In this document: in pieces, positions 34,648-44,290 of the stretch
How positions within the stretch are numbered: position 1 is the stretch's first letter
Layout of the letters: the number at the start of each line of letters is the position of its first letter
Source: Actinomadura viridilutea
GTDB lineage: Bacteria > Actinomycetota > Actinomycetes > Streptosporangiales > Streptosporangiaceae
Reading direction: 5' to 3'
Length of the DNA: 64,000 bases
NCBI GenBank assembly: GCA_003001795.1
Contig: PVNI01000003.1
Coordinates: forward strand, 124,001 to 188,000
Position numbers and translations under genes: made by a program
Notes under the pieces: model-generated
What the model was told of the DNA's origin: nothing
The model's input: only the letters and a program-made list of their open reading frames with translations
Databases searched by the model: none

Positions 34648-36082
34648 GTCTCAATTCTCCCCGACTGTCGAGATGTTCCAGCACCCGGGTCGCGGCCGCG
34701 CGGGCGGTGGCGATGCACGCGGGGACGCCGAGACCGTCGTACGCGGCGCCCGCCACGGCCAGGCCCGGCTGCCCCGCCACGGCGGCGCGGATGCGGGCCA
34801 CCACGTCGGCGTGCCCCACGTTGTACTGGGGCAGGCCGCCGCCCCAGCGCGTCACGCGGGACGCGACGGGCAGCTCGGTGAGCCCGCAGGTGGCGGCGAG
34901 CTCGGTGACGGCCGCGGCCCGCAGGTCCTCGTCGTCGCGCTGGAGCGTGTGCTCCTCTCCGTACCGGCCCAGGGAGCAGCGCACGGCGATGAGGTCGGGT
35001 GCGTTTCGCCGCAGGTGCGGCCACTTGATCGAGCTGAAGGTGACGGCCTTGACGTCCCGGTTCTCCACCGCGGGGACCAGGTAGCCGCTGACGCGCGGCA
35101 GGCGGGGGAACGCGCTCACCGGGTAGACGAGCGTGACGATCGCCATGCTGGCGTAGTCGATGCGGGCCAGCTCCCGGGACGCGGCGGGCACCTCGTCCGC
35201 GAGCAGCCGGGCGGCCGGTGCGGCGGGCACCGCCACCACCACCGCGTCGGCCTCGAGGTACTCGGGGTCGCGCGCCGGGCCGACGGTGAGCCGCCACCCG
35301 GTGGGCGTGCGGCGCAGCTCCCGGACCATGGCGTCGGTGCGGATCGTCCCGCCCTCCGCGGTGATCGCGTCGGCCACCAGGTGCGGCAGGGCGCCCAGCC
35401 CGTCCGGGAGGCTGGCGAACACCGGGCCGGTGTTGTCCGAGGCGCCCTGCCGGAGGCCGCGGACCGCGGCGATCAGCGACCGGTGGCCGCGGGACGCCGC
35501 GGCGACCGACGCCATCGTCGCCTCGAACGACAGCTTCTCGACGCGTCCGGCGTACACGCCGCCCAGCAGCGGCTCGACGAGCCGGTCCACCGCCTCGCGG
35601 CCCAGGCGGGCGCCCACGTAGTCGGCCACCGACACGTCCGCGGCGCCCCGCGGCGTGGCCGGGAGCACCAGGTCGAGCGGCACGCGGGCCAGTCCCTTCG
35701 GGGACAGCACCTGCGCGCGGGCCAGCGCCGCAAGGTCGGTCGGCACCCCCATGACCTGCCCGGACGGCAGGGGCCGCAGCGCGCCGTGGCTGAAGATCGC
35801 CGACGAGGTGGTGCCCGGGTGCACCAGGTCGCCGGCCCGGCCCAGGTCGCGCACCAGTTCCAGGCCTTCGGGGCGGCGCGCCAGCATCGACTCGGCGCCC
35901 TCGTCCACCGGCAGCCCGGCGATCTCGCTGACCCGCAGCTTGCCGCCGATCCGGGGGGAGCCCTCCAGGACGGTCACCCGCGCCCCGCCGCGCAGCAGCA
36001 GCCGGGCGGCGGCCAGACCCGTGATGCCGCCGCCGATCACGACGGCGTGCGGCCGCCGTGCGTTCACCTCCCGCTCGGTCAT
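34550..36082 (-). CDS. hemY: coproporphyrinogen III oxidase / protoporphyrinogen oxidase (HemY/CgoX)
   Basis: 510 aa FAD enzyme. The N-terminal dinucleotide fold [26 protein letters not shown] is at about 15-40, and the C-terminal FAD contact [26 protein letters not shown] at about 445-470. In actinobacteria it oxidises coproporphyrinogen III to coproporphyrin III. The family normally ends around residue 470; here about 35 extra residues ([21 protein letters not shown]...) read through the start of hemQ in another frame. The ATG at 36082 fits the fold. Confidence 0.93.
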   Translation of the reverse strand: MTEREVNARRPHAVVIGGGITGLAAARLLLRGGARVTVLEGSPRIGGKLRVSEIAGLPVDEGAESMLARRPEGLELVRDLGRAGDLVHPGTTSSAIFSHGALRPLPSGQVMGVPTDLAALARAQVLSPKGLARVPLDLVLPATPRGAADVSVADYVGARLGREAVDRLVEPLLGGVYAGRVEKLSFEATMASVAAASRGHRSLIAAVRGLRQGASDNTGPVFASLPDGLGALPHLVADAITAEGGTIRTDAMVRELRRTPTGWRLTVGPARDPEYLEADAVVVAVPAAPAARLLADEVPAASRELARIDYASMAIVTLVYPVSAFPRLPRVSGYLVPAVENRDVKAVTFSSIKWPHLRRNAPDLIAVRCSLGRYGEEHTLQRDDEDLRAAAVTELAATCGLTELPVASRVTRWGGGLPQYNVGHADVVARIRAAVAGQPGLAVAGAAYDGLGVPACIATARAAATRVLEHLDSRGELRHGNGEGEQAQGARPEPGDPLHDVVGLPGEDAR

Positions 36083-36160
36083 GCCTCCACCATTCCAGAT
36101 GGGTCGGCGGAACCCGCAGCGGGGTGGCCTTAGCGGATCATCGCGCGGCGGCGCGGCGGG

Positions 36161-37228
36161 TCAGGACGCGGACGCCTCGTGGACGAGGTCGGCCAGGCGG
36201 GCCAGCACGTCCGGATCGGTGGACGGCAGCACGCCGTGGCCGAGGTTGAACACGTGCCCCTCGGCGGTGCGGCCCCGGGCGAGCACGTCCCGCGCGCGCG
36301 CCTCGATCACGTCCCACGGGGCGAGCAGCAGCGCCGGGTCGAGGTTGCCCTGCAGGGCCTTGCCCGGCTCCACGCGGTGGACGGCGTCGTCGAGCGGGAC
36401 CCGCCAGTCGACGCCGATCACGTCGGCGCCCGCCTCCCCCATCAGGCCCAGCAGCTCGCCGGTGCCGACGCCGAAGTGGATGCGCGGGACTCCCAGCGGC
36501 TCCAGCGCCTGGAAGATGCGGCGGGTGTACGGCAGCACCGAGGCCCGGTAGTCCTGCGGGCCGACCGCGCCCACCCAGGAGTCGAACACCTGGATCGCGC
36601 TCGCCCCGGCCTCGACCTGCACCGTGAGGAAGTCGATGGTGATGTCGGCCAGCCGCCCCATCAGCCGGTCCCACAGCCGCGGCTCGCCGTACATCATGGC
36701 CTTGGTGCGGTCGTGGTTCTTCGACGGACCGCCCTCGATCAGGTACGAGGCGAGCGTGAACGGCCCGCCCGCGAACCCGATCAGCGGGGTGGCGCCGAGC
36801 TCGCCGACGAGCCCGCGCACCGCCTCGGCCACGAACGGCACGTCGTCGGGCGTCAGGCGGCGCAGCCGGTCCACCCCGGCCGCGTCCCGGATCGGGTCGG
36901 CGATCACCGGGCCGACGCCCGGCTTGATGTCCAGGTCCACGCCGACGGCCCGCAGCGGGACGACGATGTCGCTGAAGAAGATCGCGGCGTCCACCGCGTA
37001 CCGGCGCAGCGGCTGCAGGGTGATCTCGATGATCATGTCGGGGCGGGCGCACGCCTCGAGCATCGGCACGCCCTCGCGCACCCGCAGGTACTCCGGCAGC
37101 GAGCGGCCCGCCTGCCGCATGAACCACACCGGCGTGTAGGGCACGGGCTGGCGGCGGCAGGCCCTCAGGAAGGGGCTGTCCTGCAGCCCTGGGGCGGCGT
37201 CCTTGGAACCAACGGCGTCTACGACCAC
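36161..37228 (-). CDS. hemE: uroporphyrinogen decarboxylase
   Basis: 355 aa from the GTG at 37228, close to the family norm; an ATG at 37279 would add 17 residues with no homology feel. Substrate-binding [16 protein letters not shown] with the invariant Arg pair, [18 protein letters not shown] with the catalytic Asp, [21 protein letters not shown], and [11 protein letters not shown] near the C-terminus. Converts uroporphyrinogen III to coproporphyrinogen III. First gene of the hemE-hemY-hemQ series, 78 bp before hemY. Confidence 0.95.
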   Translation of the reverse strand: MVVDAVGSKDAAPGLQDSPFLRACRRQPVPYTPVWFMRQAGRSLPEYLRVREGVPMLEACARPDMIIEITLQPLRRYAVDAAIFFSDIVVPLRAVGVDLDIKPGVGPVIADPIRDAAGVDRLRRLTPDDVPFVAEAVRGLVGELGATPLIGFAGGPFTLASYLIEGGPSKNHDRTKAMMYGEPRLWDRLMGRLADITIDFLTVQVEAGASAIQVFDSWVGAVGPQDYRASVLPYTRRIFQALEPLGVPRIHFGVGTGELLGLMGEAGADVIGVDWRVPLDDAVHRVEPGKALQGNLDPALLLAPWDVIEARARDVLARGRTAEGHVFNLGHGVLPSTDPDVLARLADLVHEASAS

Positions 37229-37440
37229 ATGTGAGATGGTCCCACGAACGCCCCCGCGGGGGCGCACCGCCCCGCGCAACAGGGCCGAACGTCCCCGGTT
37301 CGAACCTCGCCGGCCGGATCGGGCACGATCGGGGGCGTCGCCGTGGCGGCGACGAAGTTCCGGACACGCCGAGCGAAGTCCCGCATTCTGTCACCGCCTC
37401 ATGCGAACGTGATCCGTGTCATAGCCCGAGGGAGGTCTCC

Positions 37441-37704
37441 GTGTACTGCTCCACCTGCGGTGACGAACGCCTCTTCGAGCAGCCGCCCTGCCCCGACGGG
37501 CACGGCGCGGACTGCCCCGAGAGGGTCTGCACCGAGTGCGGAGCCGCGCTGCTGGTCGGCCTGCCGGCCGGATCCGCCGGCACCGCCGCCCCGTCGACGG
37601 GCGCATCGGCGGCCCCGGCTTCCGCCGTGTCCGCCGCCCCCGCCGGGACCTCCTCCGACCTGTCCGCCACCGGCCGCGTCGCGTACCAGCGGGCCGTAGC
37701 CTGA
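37441..37704 (+). CDS. small zinc-ribbon-like protein
   Basis: 87 aa, GTG start with GGGAGG 6 bases upstream. The first 35 residues carry six cysteines in CSTCGDE, PPCPDGHGADC and VCTECG, suggesting a zinc ribbon. The remaining 50 are a low-complexity Ala/Ser/Pro tail. No known family recognised. It sits between the divergent hemE and the DUF3000 gene. The good Shine-Dalgarno and cysteine spacing argue that it is real. Confidence 0.6.
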   Translation: MYCSTCGDERLFEQPPCPDGHGADCPERVCTECGAALLVGLPAGSAGTAAPSTGASAAPASAVSAAPAGTSSDLSATGRVAYQRAVA

Positions 37705-37837
37705 CGTCGCGCGCCCCCGATCCGAAACCTGTGCTGTGCCTCTGTCTCCGCCTCAACCCCCCGTCGCCGCGTACGGCGCCGCGACGAGCCGCCTGCACCG
37801 CGCCCCGGTGCGGGGCCGCCATCTCGGCGGTCCGGTC

Positions 37838-38419
37838 ATGACCGTCCCCGAGCCGTTCCGGCGGGCCCGCGACACGCTGCGCGCGTTCCTGGCGGGCGAG
37901 CCGATCCGTCCCGAGCTCGACCTGGAGGAGATGCCCGCCCCGCAGCGGCTGGCGCCCTACGCGGCCGCCCTGTCCGGCAGCGTCTACCGGGACGTCGGGG
38001 CCGACGCCGAAACCGAGGTCGCCACGGGCCGCCTGATCGTGCTGTACGACCCCGAGGGCCGCAACGGCTGGACCGGCGGCTTCCGCGTCGTCGCCTACAT
38101 CCGGGCCGACCTGGAGCCGGAGATCGCCGCCGACGAGCTGATCGGCTCGGTGGCCTGGAGCTGGCTGCTGGAGGCCCTGGAGCCCGCCGGGTACGCGGGC
38201 GTGTCCGGCACCGTCACCCGGGCGGTGTCGGAGAGCTTCGGCGACAAGCGCGGCGAGCCGTCCACCACCGAGCTGGAGCTGCGCGCCTCCTGGTCCCCCA
38301 CCGGCGACGATCTGACCGGGCACGTGCTGGCCTGGTGCCAGGTGATGTGCACCACGGCGGGCCTGCCGCCGGCCGGAGTGAGCGCGCTGCCGGATCGTCC
38401 GGGCGGATCCGGACACTGA
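37838..38419 (+). CDS. DUF3000 family protein
   Basis: 193 aa. The family features are LPEM-like PELDLEEMPAPQRLAPYAAALSGSV, ATGRLIVLYDPEGRNGWTGGFRVVAYIRADLEPEIAADELIGSVAWSWL split over residues about 65-110, and TTELELRASWSP. Conserved across actinobacteria near the hemE/RNase D region; function unknown. The internal ATG at 37838 is preferred to one at 37736 because homology starts at MTVPEPFRRARDTL. Confidence 0.85.
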   Translation: MTVPEPFRRARDTLRAFLAGEPIRPELDLEEMPAPQRLAPYAAALSGSVYRDVGADAETEVATGRLIVLYDPEGRNGWTGGFRVVAYIRADLEPEIAADELIGSVAWSWLLEALEPAGYAGVSGTVTRAVSESFGDKRGEPSTTELELRASWSPTGDDLTGHVLAWCQVMCTTAGLPPAGVSALPDRPGGSGH

Positions 38420-38438
38420 GCGACGTACGGTAGGGGAC

Positions 38439-39869
38439 GTGGGAAGCACAGCGTCCGAGACCGAAGCCGCCGACGAGGGCCCGGCGGAGGCACGTCCAGC
38501 CGTGACGTCCGCCGCGGCGGCCGCCGATCAGCAGTCCGCCTCCATCTCGCCCGCCCCGGAGCCGTCCGTTCCGGAACCGTCCGGTGACGGCGCCGGCGGG
38601 CGGTCCGCCGGCGCCGCCGACCGGGCCGTGCACGCCGCCGGCACCGCGCCCCCGCGCGGCGCCGTGCCGCTGCTGGAGCCCCGGGACGGCGTGCCGCCGG
38701 TGGTCGCCACCGCCGCCGGATTGGAACGTGTCATCGCCGCGTTCGCGGCCGGCACCGGACCGGTCGCCGTGGACGCCGAGCGGGCCTCCGGCTACCGGTA
38801 CGGGCAGCGCGCCTATCTCATCCAGCTGCGCCGCCGCGGCGCGGGCACCGCGCTGATCGACCCGGTGGCGCTGCCGGACCTGTCCGGCCTGGACGCCGCG
38901 CTGGACGGCGCCGAGATCGTGCTGCACGCCGCCACCCAGGACCTGCCCTGCCTGGCCGAGGTCGGCATCCGCCCGCGCCGCCTGTTCGACACCGAGCTGG
39001 CCGGGCGGCTGCTGGGCTATCCGCGCGTCGGGCTCGGCTCGATGGTGGAGAACGTCCTCGGCTTCACGCTGGAGAAGGGGCACTCGGCGGCCGACTGGTC
39101 GACCCGTCCGCTGCCGGAGGACTGGCTGCGGTACGCGGCGCTGGACGTCGAGCTGCTGGTGGAGCTGCGCGACGCCCTCGAGGACCAGCTGCGCGCGGCG
39201 GGCAAGCTGGAGTGGGCGCTGGAGGAGTTCGCGGCGATCCTGGCCACGCCGCCCAAGCCGCCGCGGCCCGACCCGTGGCGCCGCACGTCCGGCATCCACC
39301 GCGTGCGCACCCGGCGGGCCCTGGCGGTGGTCCGCGAGGTGTGGAACACCCGCGACCGGATCGCCCGGGAACGCGACCTGTCCCCGGGCCGGGTGCTGCA
39401 GGACGCGGCGATCATCGAGCTGGCGCAGCACCAGCCCGGCACCCCGGCCGACCTGCAGGCCCTGCCGTCGATGCGCAACCGCGGCGCCCGCCGCCACCAG
39501 TCGGCGTGGCTGCGGGCGGTGTCGCGGGCGCGGTCCCTGCCCGACCGGGCGCTGCCGGACGCCAGCGTCCCCGGCGAGGGCCCGCCGCCGGCGCACCGCT
39601 GGGCCGAACGCGACCCGGCGGCGGCCAAGCGCCTGGCCGCCGCGCGCGCCGTGGTGGCGGCGCTGGCCGACGAGCACACCATGCCGACCGAGAACCTGCT
39701 CCAGCCCGACTGCGTGCGGCGGCTGGCGTGGTCGCCGCCCGCCGAGGCGACCGCGGAGGCGGTCGGCGCGGCGCTGCGCAAGCTCGGCGCCCGCCAGTGG
39801 CAGGTGAGGCTGGTGGCCAAACCGCTGGCCAAGGCGTTCCAACGGCTGGAGACCAAGGGCGAGCTGTAG
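38439..39869 (+). CDS. rnd: ribonuclease D-like 3'-5' exonuclease with HRDC domains
   Basis: 476 aa, GTG start 20 bases after the DUF3000 stop. Residues 1-85 are a low-complexity Ala/Pro/Gly leader. The DEDD exonuclease domain shows VAVDAERASGYRYGQRAYLIQL (DxE, about 109-130), VLHAATQDLPCLAEVG and DWSTRPLPEDWLRYAALDVELL (YxxxD). The C-terminal part carries HRDC repeats (REVWNTRDRIARERDLSPGRVL). Processes 3' ends of stable RNAs. Likely co-transcribed with the DUF3000 gene. Confidence 0.92.
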   Translation: MGSTASETEAADEGPAEARPAVTSAAAAADQQSASISPAPEPSVPEPSGDGAGGRSAGAADRAVHAAGTAPPRGAVPLLEPRDGVPPVVATAAGLERVIAAFAAGTGPVAVDAERASGYRYGQRAYLIQLRRRGAGTALIDPVALPDLSGLDAALDGAEIVLHAATQDLPCLAEVGIRPRRLFDTELAGRLLGYPRVGLGSMVENVLGFTLEKGHSAADWSTRPLPEDWLRYAALDVELLVELRDALEDQLRAAGKLEWALEEFAAILATPPKPPRPDPWRRTSGIHRVRTRRALAVVREVWNTRDRIARERDLSPGRVLQDAAIIELAQHQPGTPADLQALPSMRNRGARRHQSAWLRAVSRARSLPDRALPDASVPGEGPPPAHRWAERDPAAAKRLAAARAVVAALADEHTMPTENLLQPDCVRRLAWSPPAEATAEAVGAALRKLGARQWQVRLVAKPLAKAFQRLETKGEL

Positions 39870-39873
39870 CCCT

Positions 39874-39916
39874 GGGGCGAAGGCCGCCTCGCGGCCCGCG
39901 GGACGTCCTTCGCCCC
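39874..39916. terminator. convergent terminator after rnd
   Basis: GGGGCGAAGG / CCTTCGCCCC arms (39874-39883, 39907-39916) with a GC-rich inner hairpin, between the ends of rnd and the TPR gene. Confidence 0.65.
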
Positions 39917-39921
39917 CGAGA

Positions 39922-40251
39922 TCACCAGCCGGTCTTGCCGCCCATGGCCAGGGCGAGCTTGCGGTACGGCTCGGCCTCGGCGGGGCGGCTCTGCCGCTCG
40001 AGCGTCCGGGCCAGCGCCTCGTGCGCCCACGCGTCGTCCGGCGCGAGCTCCAGCAGCCGCCGGAACGCCCGCTCGGCCCGGCGGAGCTGCGCGGAATGGA
40101 AGTAGCAGCGCGCGAGCAGCTCGACGACCGCGCGGTTGTCCGGCTGCTGCTCGGCCAGCGGTTCGAGGATGCGGGCCGCCGCGGCCGGGTCGCGCAGCTC
40201 GAAGTGCATGCGGGCGCGCTCGAACGCCTCGTACTGCCCGTACCGGTCCAT
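39922..40251 (-). CDS. small tetratricopeptide-repeat protein
   Basis: 109 aa with about two and a half TPR units: AFERARMHFELRDPAAAARILEPLAEQQPDNRAVVELLARCYFHSAQLRRAERAF and RRLLELAPDDAWAHEALARTLERQ (each repeat 34 residues with the W/LGY/A/P spacing). No signal peptide; probably a protein-interaction adaptor. It follows the hypothetical gene 40302-40664 by 50 bases on the same strand. Confidence 0.85.
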   Translation of the reverse strand: MDRYGQYEAFERARMHFELRDPAAAARILEPLAEQQPDNRAVVELLARCYFHSAQLRRAERAFRRLLELAPDDAWAHEALARTLERQSRPAEAEPYRKLALAMGGKTGW

Positions 40252-40301
40252 GGCAGTGGGCAACGACGCGCGGCCCGCCGTTTGTTCCGCGGGCCCGCGG
40301 C

Positions 40302-40664
40302 TCACAGGTCGGGGAGCGGGTCGCGGGGCAGGCTGTCGCGGTCGAAGATCTCGGCGTCGGCGGCGTTGATGACGGGCACGTACTGGTCGTCCACCTCGAA
40401 CCAGGCGCCGGCGAACTCGAACTCGGCGCCCGCCCCGCTCTCCACCGGGCCGATGCGGGTGCCGCGCGGGTAGCTCCCCCAGACGCTCTTCGGCTTGGCC
40501 CGCCCGAGCCCGCCGGTGCAGATCACCGTGACCTGGTCCTCGGTGACGACGAAGAGGAATCCCGCGCCGCCGCCGGCCGCCGTCGCCGGAAAGATGTACC
40601 GGATGTCGGTGTCGAGGCCGAGGAACTCCCGGCAGCGCTCGCGGACCGGACGGGACACGGGCAT
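40302..40664 (-). CDS. hypothetical protein
   Basis: 120 aa, not recognised. Predicted mostly beta: FLFVVTEDQVTVICTGG, KSVWGSYPRGTRIGPVE, GAWFEVDDQYVPVINAADAEIFDRD. The pattern of short strands with a WFEVDDQYVPVI segment suggests a small PH-like or cytosolic beta-barrel domain, but this is only an impression. It shares strand and spacing with the TPR gene downstream, so the pair may act together. Confidence 0.65.
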   Translation of the reverse strand: MPVSRPVRERCREFLGLDTDIRYIFPATAAGGGAGFLFVVTEDQVTVICTGGLGRAKPKSVWGSYPRGTRIGPVESGAGAEFEFAGAWFEVDDQYVPVINAADAEIFDRDSLPRDPLPDL

Positions 40665-40721
40665 GGCGGGACACCTCCCCCGGACAACGGTCGGAAGATT
40701 GCCCCATGATGCACCGTTATG

Positions 40722-41930
40722 TCAGACCGTGGCCAGGGCCGCCGTCGGCGACAGCCGCGCCGCCCGCGCCGCGGGGTACAGCCCGGCCGCCGTGCCGATC
40801 GCCAGGGTCGCGGCGACCGCCCCGCCGAGCGCCCACGCCGGCACGACCGGCGGCCAGCCCCGGTACAGGGCGAAGACCACGGTGACCGCCGCGCCCAGCA
40901 CCGCCCCCGCCGCGCCGCCGAACGCCGACAGCAGCAGCGACTCGGCCAGGAACTGGACGCGCACCTGCCCGCGGGTGGCGCCCAGCGACCGGCGCAGCCC
41001 GATCTCGCGGCGCCGCTCCAGCACCGAGATCACCATGGTGTTGGCGACGCCGACCCCGCCGACCAGCAGCGCCACCGCGCCCAGTCCGAGCAGCAGCCCG
41101 GTGAACGCGCCGGAGGCGGCGGCCTTGGCCTGCAGCGCGTCGGAGGGGCGGCTCACCTCCACCTCCTCCGGGTGCTCCGGGTTGACGGTGCGGGCGAGCA
41201 CGGCCCGCACGTCCTCCACCGCCGCGTCCGCCGACCGCGCGTAGATCGTCGTCGGATGCCCGTCGAAGCCGAGGTACCGCGCCGCCGCGTCCCAGCCGAC
41301 CAGCGCCGACCGGTCGATCTCGGGCGCCAGTTCGGCCGTGTCGAGCACGCCGAGGACGGTGAACCAGCGCCCGCCGATCCACACCCGGACGCCGACCCGG
41401 TCGACGCCCAGCCGCGCGGCCGCCTCCGCGCCGAGCACCACGCCCGGGTAGCGGCCGGTGGCCGCGTTCAGCCAGGCCCCCGTGCGGACGCCGGTCTTCA
41501 GGGTGCGCGGCAGGTCGACGGTGGCGGCCCGCACGGCGATGCCGCCGGTGATCTCCTCGGGGATGCGGTCGGTGCGGCGCACCGACGCGTCGACGGTCCC
41601 CGTGGCGGCGACCGACGTGACCGGGCCGATCCGCGCGACCATGGCCGGGGCCGCCTCCGGCAGCCGGGCCCGCTCGCCGAACAGCGTGTCGCCCGGCTGA
41701 GCGGTCAGCAGGTTGGTGCCGAGCCGGTCGAGCCGCCGCATCAGGTCCTCCCGGCTGGACGAGGAGATCCCGATCACCGCGACCATCGTGGCGATGCCGA
41801 TCGCGATGCCCAGCGCCGACAGCACCACCCGGGTCCGCCGCGTCCGCAGCCCCGCCAGCCCGACCCGCACCACGTCCGGCGCGCTCAGCCGGGCCGCGAC
41901 CAGCCGCTCCGTGTCCCCGGCGCGCCTCAT
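40722..41930 (-). CDS. MacB/FtsX-type ABC transporter permease
   Basis: 402 aa. One N-terminal transmembrane helix ([24 protein letters not shown], about 32-55), a large extracytoplasmic MacB_PCD domain (about 60-260), and three C-terminal helices with the FtsX signature [20 protein letters not shown]. Such permeases do not move substrate through the membrane but transmit ATP-driven motion to outside partners or extract molecules from the membrane. Start (ATGA) overlaps the stop of the ATPase gene by 4 bases. Confidence 0.92.
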   Translation of the reverse strand: MRRAGDTERLVAARLSAPDVVRVGLAGLRTRRTRVVLSALGIAIGIATMVAVIGISSSSREDLMRRLDRLGTNLLTAQPGDTLFGERARLPEAAPAMVARIGPVTSVAATGTVDASVRRTDRIPEEITGGIAVRAATVDLPRTLKTGVRTGAWLNAATGRYPGVVLGAEAAARLGVDRVGVRVWIGGRWFTVLGVLDTAELAPEIDRSALVGWDAAARYLGFDGHPTTIYARSADAAVEDVRAVLARTVNPEHPEEVEVSRPSDALQAKAAASGAFTGLLLGLGAVALLVGGVGVANTMVISVLERRREIGLRRSLGATRGQVRVQFLAESLLLSAFGGAAGAVLGAAVTVVFALYRGWPPVVPAWALGGAVAATLAIGTAAGLYPAARAARLSPTAALATV

Positions 41931-42613
41931 CGGACGGACACCCCCGCCCGTTCGTCGGCGACGATCCGGCCGTCGCGCACGCGCACCCGCCGGGGCGTCC
42001 ACGCGGCCACGTCGCGGTCATGGGTGATGATCACGACGGTGGTCCCGGCGTCGTGCAGGGCGCCGAGCAGCCGCAGCACCTCGCCGCCCGCCGCGCTGTC
42101 CAGGTTTCCGGTGGGCTCGTCGGCCAGCAGCAGGTCCGGGTCCCCGACGACGGCGCGCGCCACCGCGACCCGCTGCCGTTCGCCGCCCGACAGCTGGTGC
42201 GGCCTGTGGCCGGCGCGCCCGCCCAGGCCGACGCGCTCCAGGGCCTCGGCGGCGCGGCGCCTGCGTTCGCGCAGCGGGACGCCGCTGTAGAGCAGCCCGT
42301 CGGCCACGTTGTCCAGCGCGGTCACGCCGTCGGCGAGGTGGAACGCCTGGAACACGAACCCGATGTGCCGCGCCCGCAGCGCCGACAGCTCCCGGTCGCC
42401 CAGGTCGGCGACCTCGTGCCCGGCGATCCGCACCCGCCCTGCGGTGGGCCGGTCCAGCGTGCCGATGATGTGCAGCAGCGTCGACTTGCCCGACCCCGAC
42501 GGGCCGACGATCGCGGTCAGCTCGCCCCGTTCGATCACCAGGTCGACGCCGCGCAGCGCCGTGACGCCGCCCGGATACTCCTTGGTGACCCCTTCCAACT
42601 CCACGATCGTCAT
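41927..42613 (-). CDS. MacB/LolD-type ABC transporter ATPase
   Basis: 228 aa. Walker [10 protein letters not shown] (about 38-46), Q-loop FVFQAFHL, signature [10 protein letters not shown], Walker [14 protein letters not shown]-loop ITHD. Sequence type is that of LolD/MacB exporters of lipoproteins, peptides or antibiotics. Start and stop each overlap neighbours by 4 bases (42610-42613 and 41927-41930), so all four genes of this operon are translationally coupled. Confidence 0.94.
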   Translation of the reverse strand: MTIVELEGVTKEYPGGVTALRGVDLVIERGELTAIVGPSGSGKSTLLHIIGTLDRPTAGRVRIAGHEVADLGDRELSALRARHIGFVFQAFHLADGVTALDNVADGLLYSGVPLRERRRRAAEALERVGLGGRAGHRPHQLSGGERQRVAVARAVVGDPDLLLADEPTGNLDSAAGGEVLRLLGALHDAGTTVVIITHDRDVAAWTPRRVRVRDGRIVADERAGVSVR

Positions 42614-43677
42614 TTCGCGGGCACCCCGACCTTCATGCCCTCGCGGAGCCCGGCCCCGCTGACCTCCACGCGGCCGCCGCCGAACGCCCCGGTCTCGACG
42701 GGCAGGATCCGCCGCGCCGCGCCGTCGACGACCTCCACGCCGAAGCCGCCCTCGCGCAGCGCCAGCAGCGCCTCGACCGGCACCGACAGGACGTTCTTCC
42801 GCCGTTCGCTGGTCAGCTCCACCGTCACCGGCGCCTGGTCGAGCCCGCCGGTGCGGGCGCCCTCGTCCAGGGTGATCTCGACGTCGACGGTGGTCTTCTG
42901 GTCCTGCTGGCCGGCGGTCTGCTGGCCGCCGGTCCGCTCGGCGACGGAGCCGACGGAGGACACCGTGCCGGTGACGCGCCGCCCGCCGGGCAGCTCGACC
43001 GTGACGCGGTCGCCCTTCGTCGCCAGGTCCTGCTTGTCGGCCTCGAGATCCACGTGGACGATGCGGCGCGTGCTGGTGACGGTCAGCACCGGCTGCCCGG
43101 GGGCCGTCCGCGCGCCCTTGGGGGCCTTGACCTCCTTGACGCGGACGACCCCGGGCAGGAACACCACCTGCGCCGGATCCACCCGGCCGGTCTGCGGCAG
43201 GCCCCGATCGTCCTGCCACCTGCGGACCGCGTCCGCCGTCGCAGAGGTGAACGTTTTGTCCACGGTCACGTCGTAGCCGAGGGCGTCGAGGTTGCGTTCG
43301 AGCTGTTCGACGTCCGCGCCCTCGCTTCCCACCGACAGGGTCCGGTACATCGGCAGGTCTCCGTACATCAGTGTCACGGGGCGGTTGTCGACGCGCAGCA
43401 GGCTCGCGCCCCGGCGGATCTTCCGTCCCTGCGCGGGCGCCGCCGTGACGACCCCGGACGCCCCGGTCCGCACGGTCTCCTCGCCGTCGAAGGTCAGGGT
43501 CCCGTCCACCTTCTCGGTGTCGACGAGGTCTCCCCTGGTGACCTGCGCGGTCGCGAGCGCGGCTCCGTCCTGGGCCGACGCCCCGCCGTCGTCACCGCCG
43601 CCCAGAGCCAGCACGGCAGCGCCGCCGCCCGCCGCGACGACCACGACGGCACCCACGACGATCCTCTTGGCCTTCAT
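42610..43677 (-). CDS. membrane-fusion-type adaptor with peptidoglycan-binding domain
   Basis: 355 aa. N-terminal membrane anchor ([25 protein letters not shown]), a HlyD-like barrel-sandwich part ([38 protein letters not shown]), a PG_binding_1 insertion ([18 protein letters not shown]...[11 protein letters not shown], about 110-175), and a C-terminal beta-barrel. In this Gram-positive setting it probably links the MacB-type permease to the cell wall. ATGA overlap at both ends. Alternative ATG at 43707 lies inside the lipoprotein gene. Confidence 0.88.
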   Translation of the reverse strand: MKAKRIVVGAVVVVAAGGGAAVLALGGGDDGGASAQDGAALATAQVTRGDLVDTEKVDGTLTFDGEETVRTGASGVVTAAPAQGRKIRRGASLLRVDNRPVTLMYGDLPMYRTLSVGSEGADVEQLERNLDALGYDVTVDKTFTSATADAVRRWQDDRGLPQTGRVDPAQVVFLPGVVRVKEVKAPKGARTAPGQPVLTVTSTRRIVHVDLEADKQDLATKGDRVTVELPGGRRVTGTVSSVGSVAERTGGQQTAGQQDQKTTVDVEITLDEGARTGGLDQAPVTVELTSERRKNVLSVPVEALLALREGGFGVEVVDGAARRILPVETGAFGGGRVEVSGAGLREGMKVGVPAK

Positions 43678-44189
43678 CGCCGCGCCCCCGGCAGCAGGTG
43701 CCTGCACGCCTCACGCGCCTTGTCCAGCCGGGACCTGTCGATCTTGCCCTCCGGCAGGCGGAACGAGCCGTCCGGGTCGGGATCGGGGATGTCGACGCCC
43801 TGCTGCCGCATGCACTGCGCGAACTCGGTGTACTGGTCGCGCACCTTGGGGTCCTTCAGGTCGGGGATCCTGCCCCCTGCCATCAGATACGGCCGGCACT
43901 TCTCCATGGCGTCCTGAAGCCTGTCGCGATCGACGCCCTTGACCGCGAGCCGCATCCCCTTCAAATCACCGCCCTGGGGGTCCGGGACGTTGACGCCGTT
44001 CGCCCGCATGCACCGGGCGAACTGGAGCATCGCGTCGTCAGGGTCCAGCGACTTCGACGGCGACGCCGACGCCTTAGCCGCCGCTGATCCTCCGGCGCTG
44101 GCCACCTGCGCGCCGCCGTCCTCACCCCCACAGGCCGCCGCACCGGCCATCACCATGATCAGGACGGCCGCCACTCGAGTTCTCATCAC
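43674..44189 (-). CDS. lipoprotein with duplicated CMR-GV-PDP motif
   Basis: 171 aa. Signal peptide with lipobox AAAC, lipidated Cys20, then a Ser/Ala linker. The mature part is two copies of one module: QFARCMRANGVNVPDP...DRLQDAMEKCR (Cys60, Cys98) and EFAQCMRQQGVDIPDP...SRLDKAREACR (Cys126, Cys162). Each could form one disulfide. No named function known to me; such proteins occur beside MacB-type operons in actinomycetes. First gene of the ATGA-coupled four-gene operon, so likely its extracytoplasmic binding component or sensor. Confidence 0.8.
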   Translation of the reverse strand: MMRTRVAAVLIMVMAGAAACGGEDGGAQVASAGGSAAAKASASPSKSLDPDDAMLQFARCMRANGVNVPDPQGGDLKGMRLAVKGVDRDRLQDAMEKCRPYLMAGGRIPDLKDPKVRDQYTEFAQCMRQQGVDIPDPDPDGSFRLPEGKIDRSRLDKAREACRHLLPGARR

Positions 44190-44290
44190 ATGACCTCCTC
44201 ACCAAGAGCCCACGCCCCCAGCGAGAAGCCATCACAGCCACTCAAGGGTTAAACCCGCATTAGGCGCCCCCTCTGAGCGGCTGAGCGGCT

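Noticed and set aside
38214..39842. Long minus-strand frame opposite rnd
   Set aside because: Arg/Gly/Gln-rich shadow without domain features; the plus frame has the DEDD exonuclease motifs.
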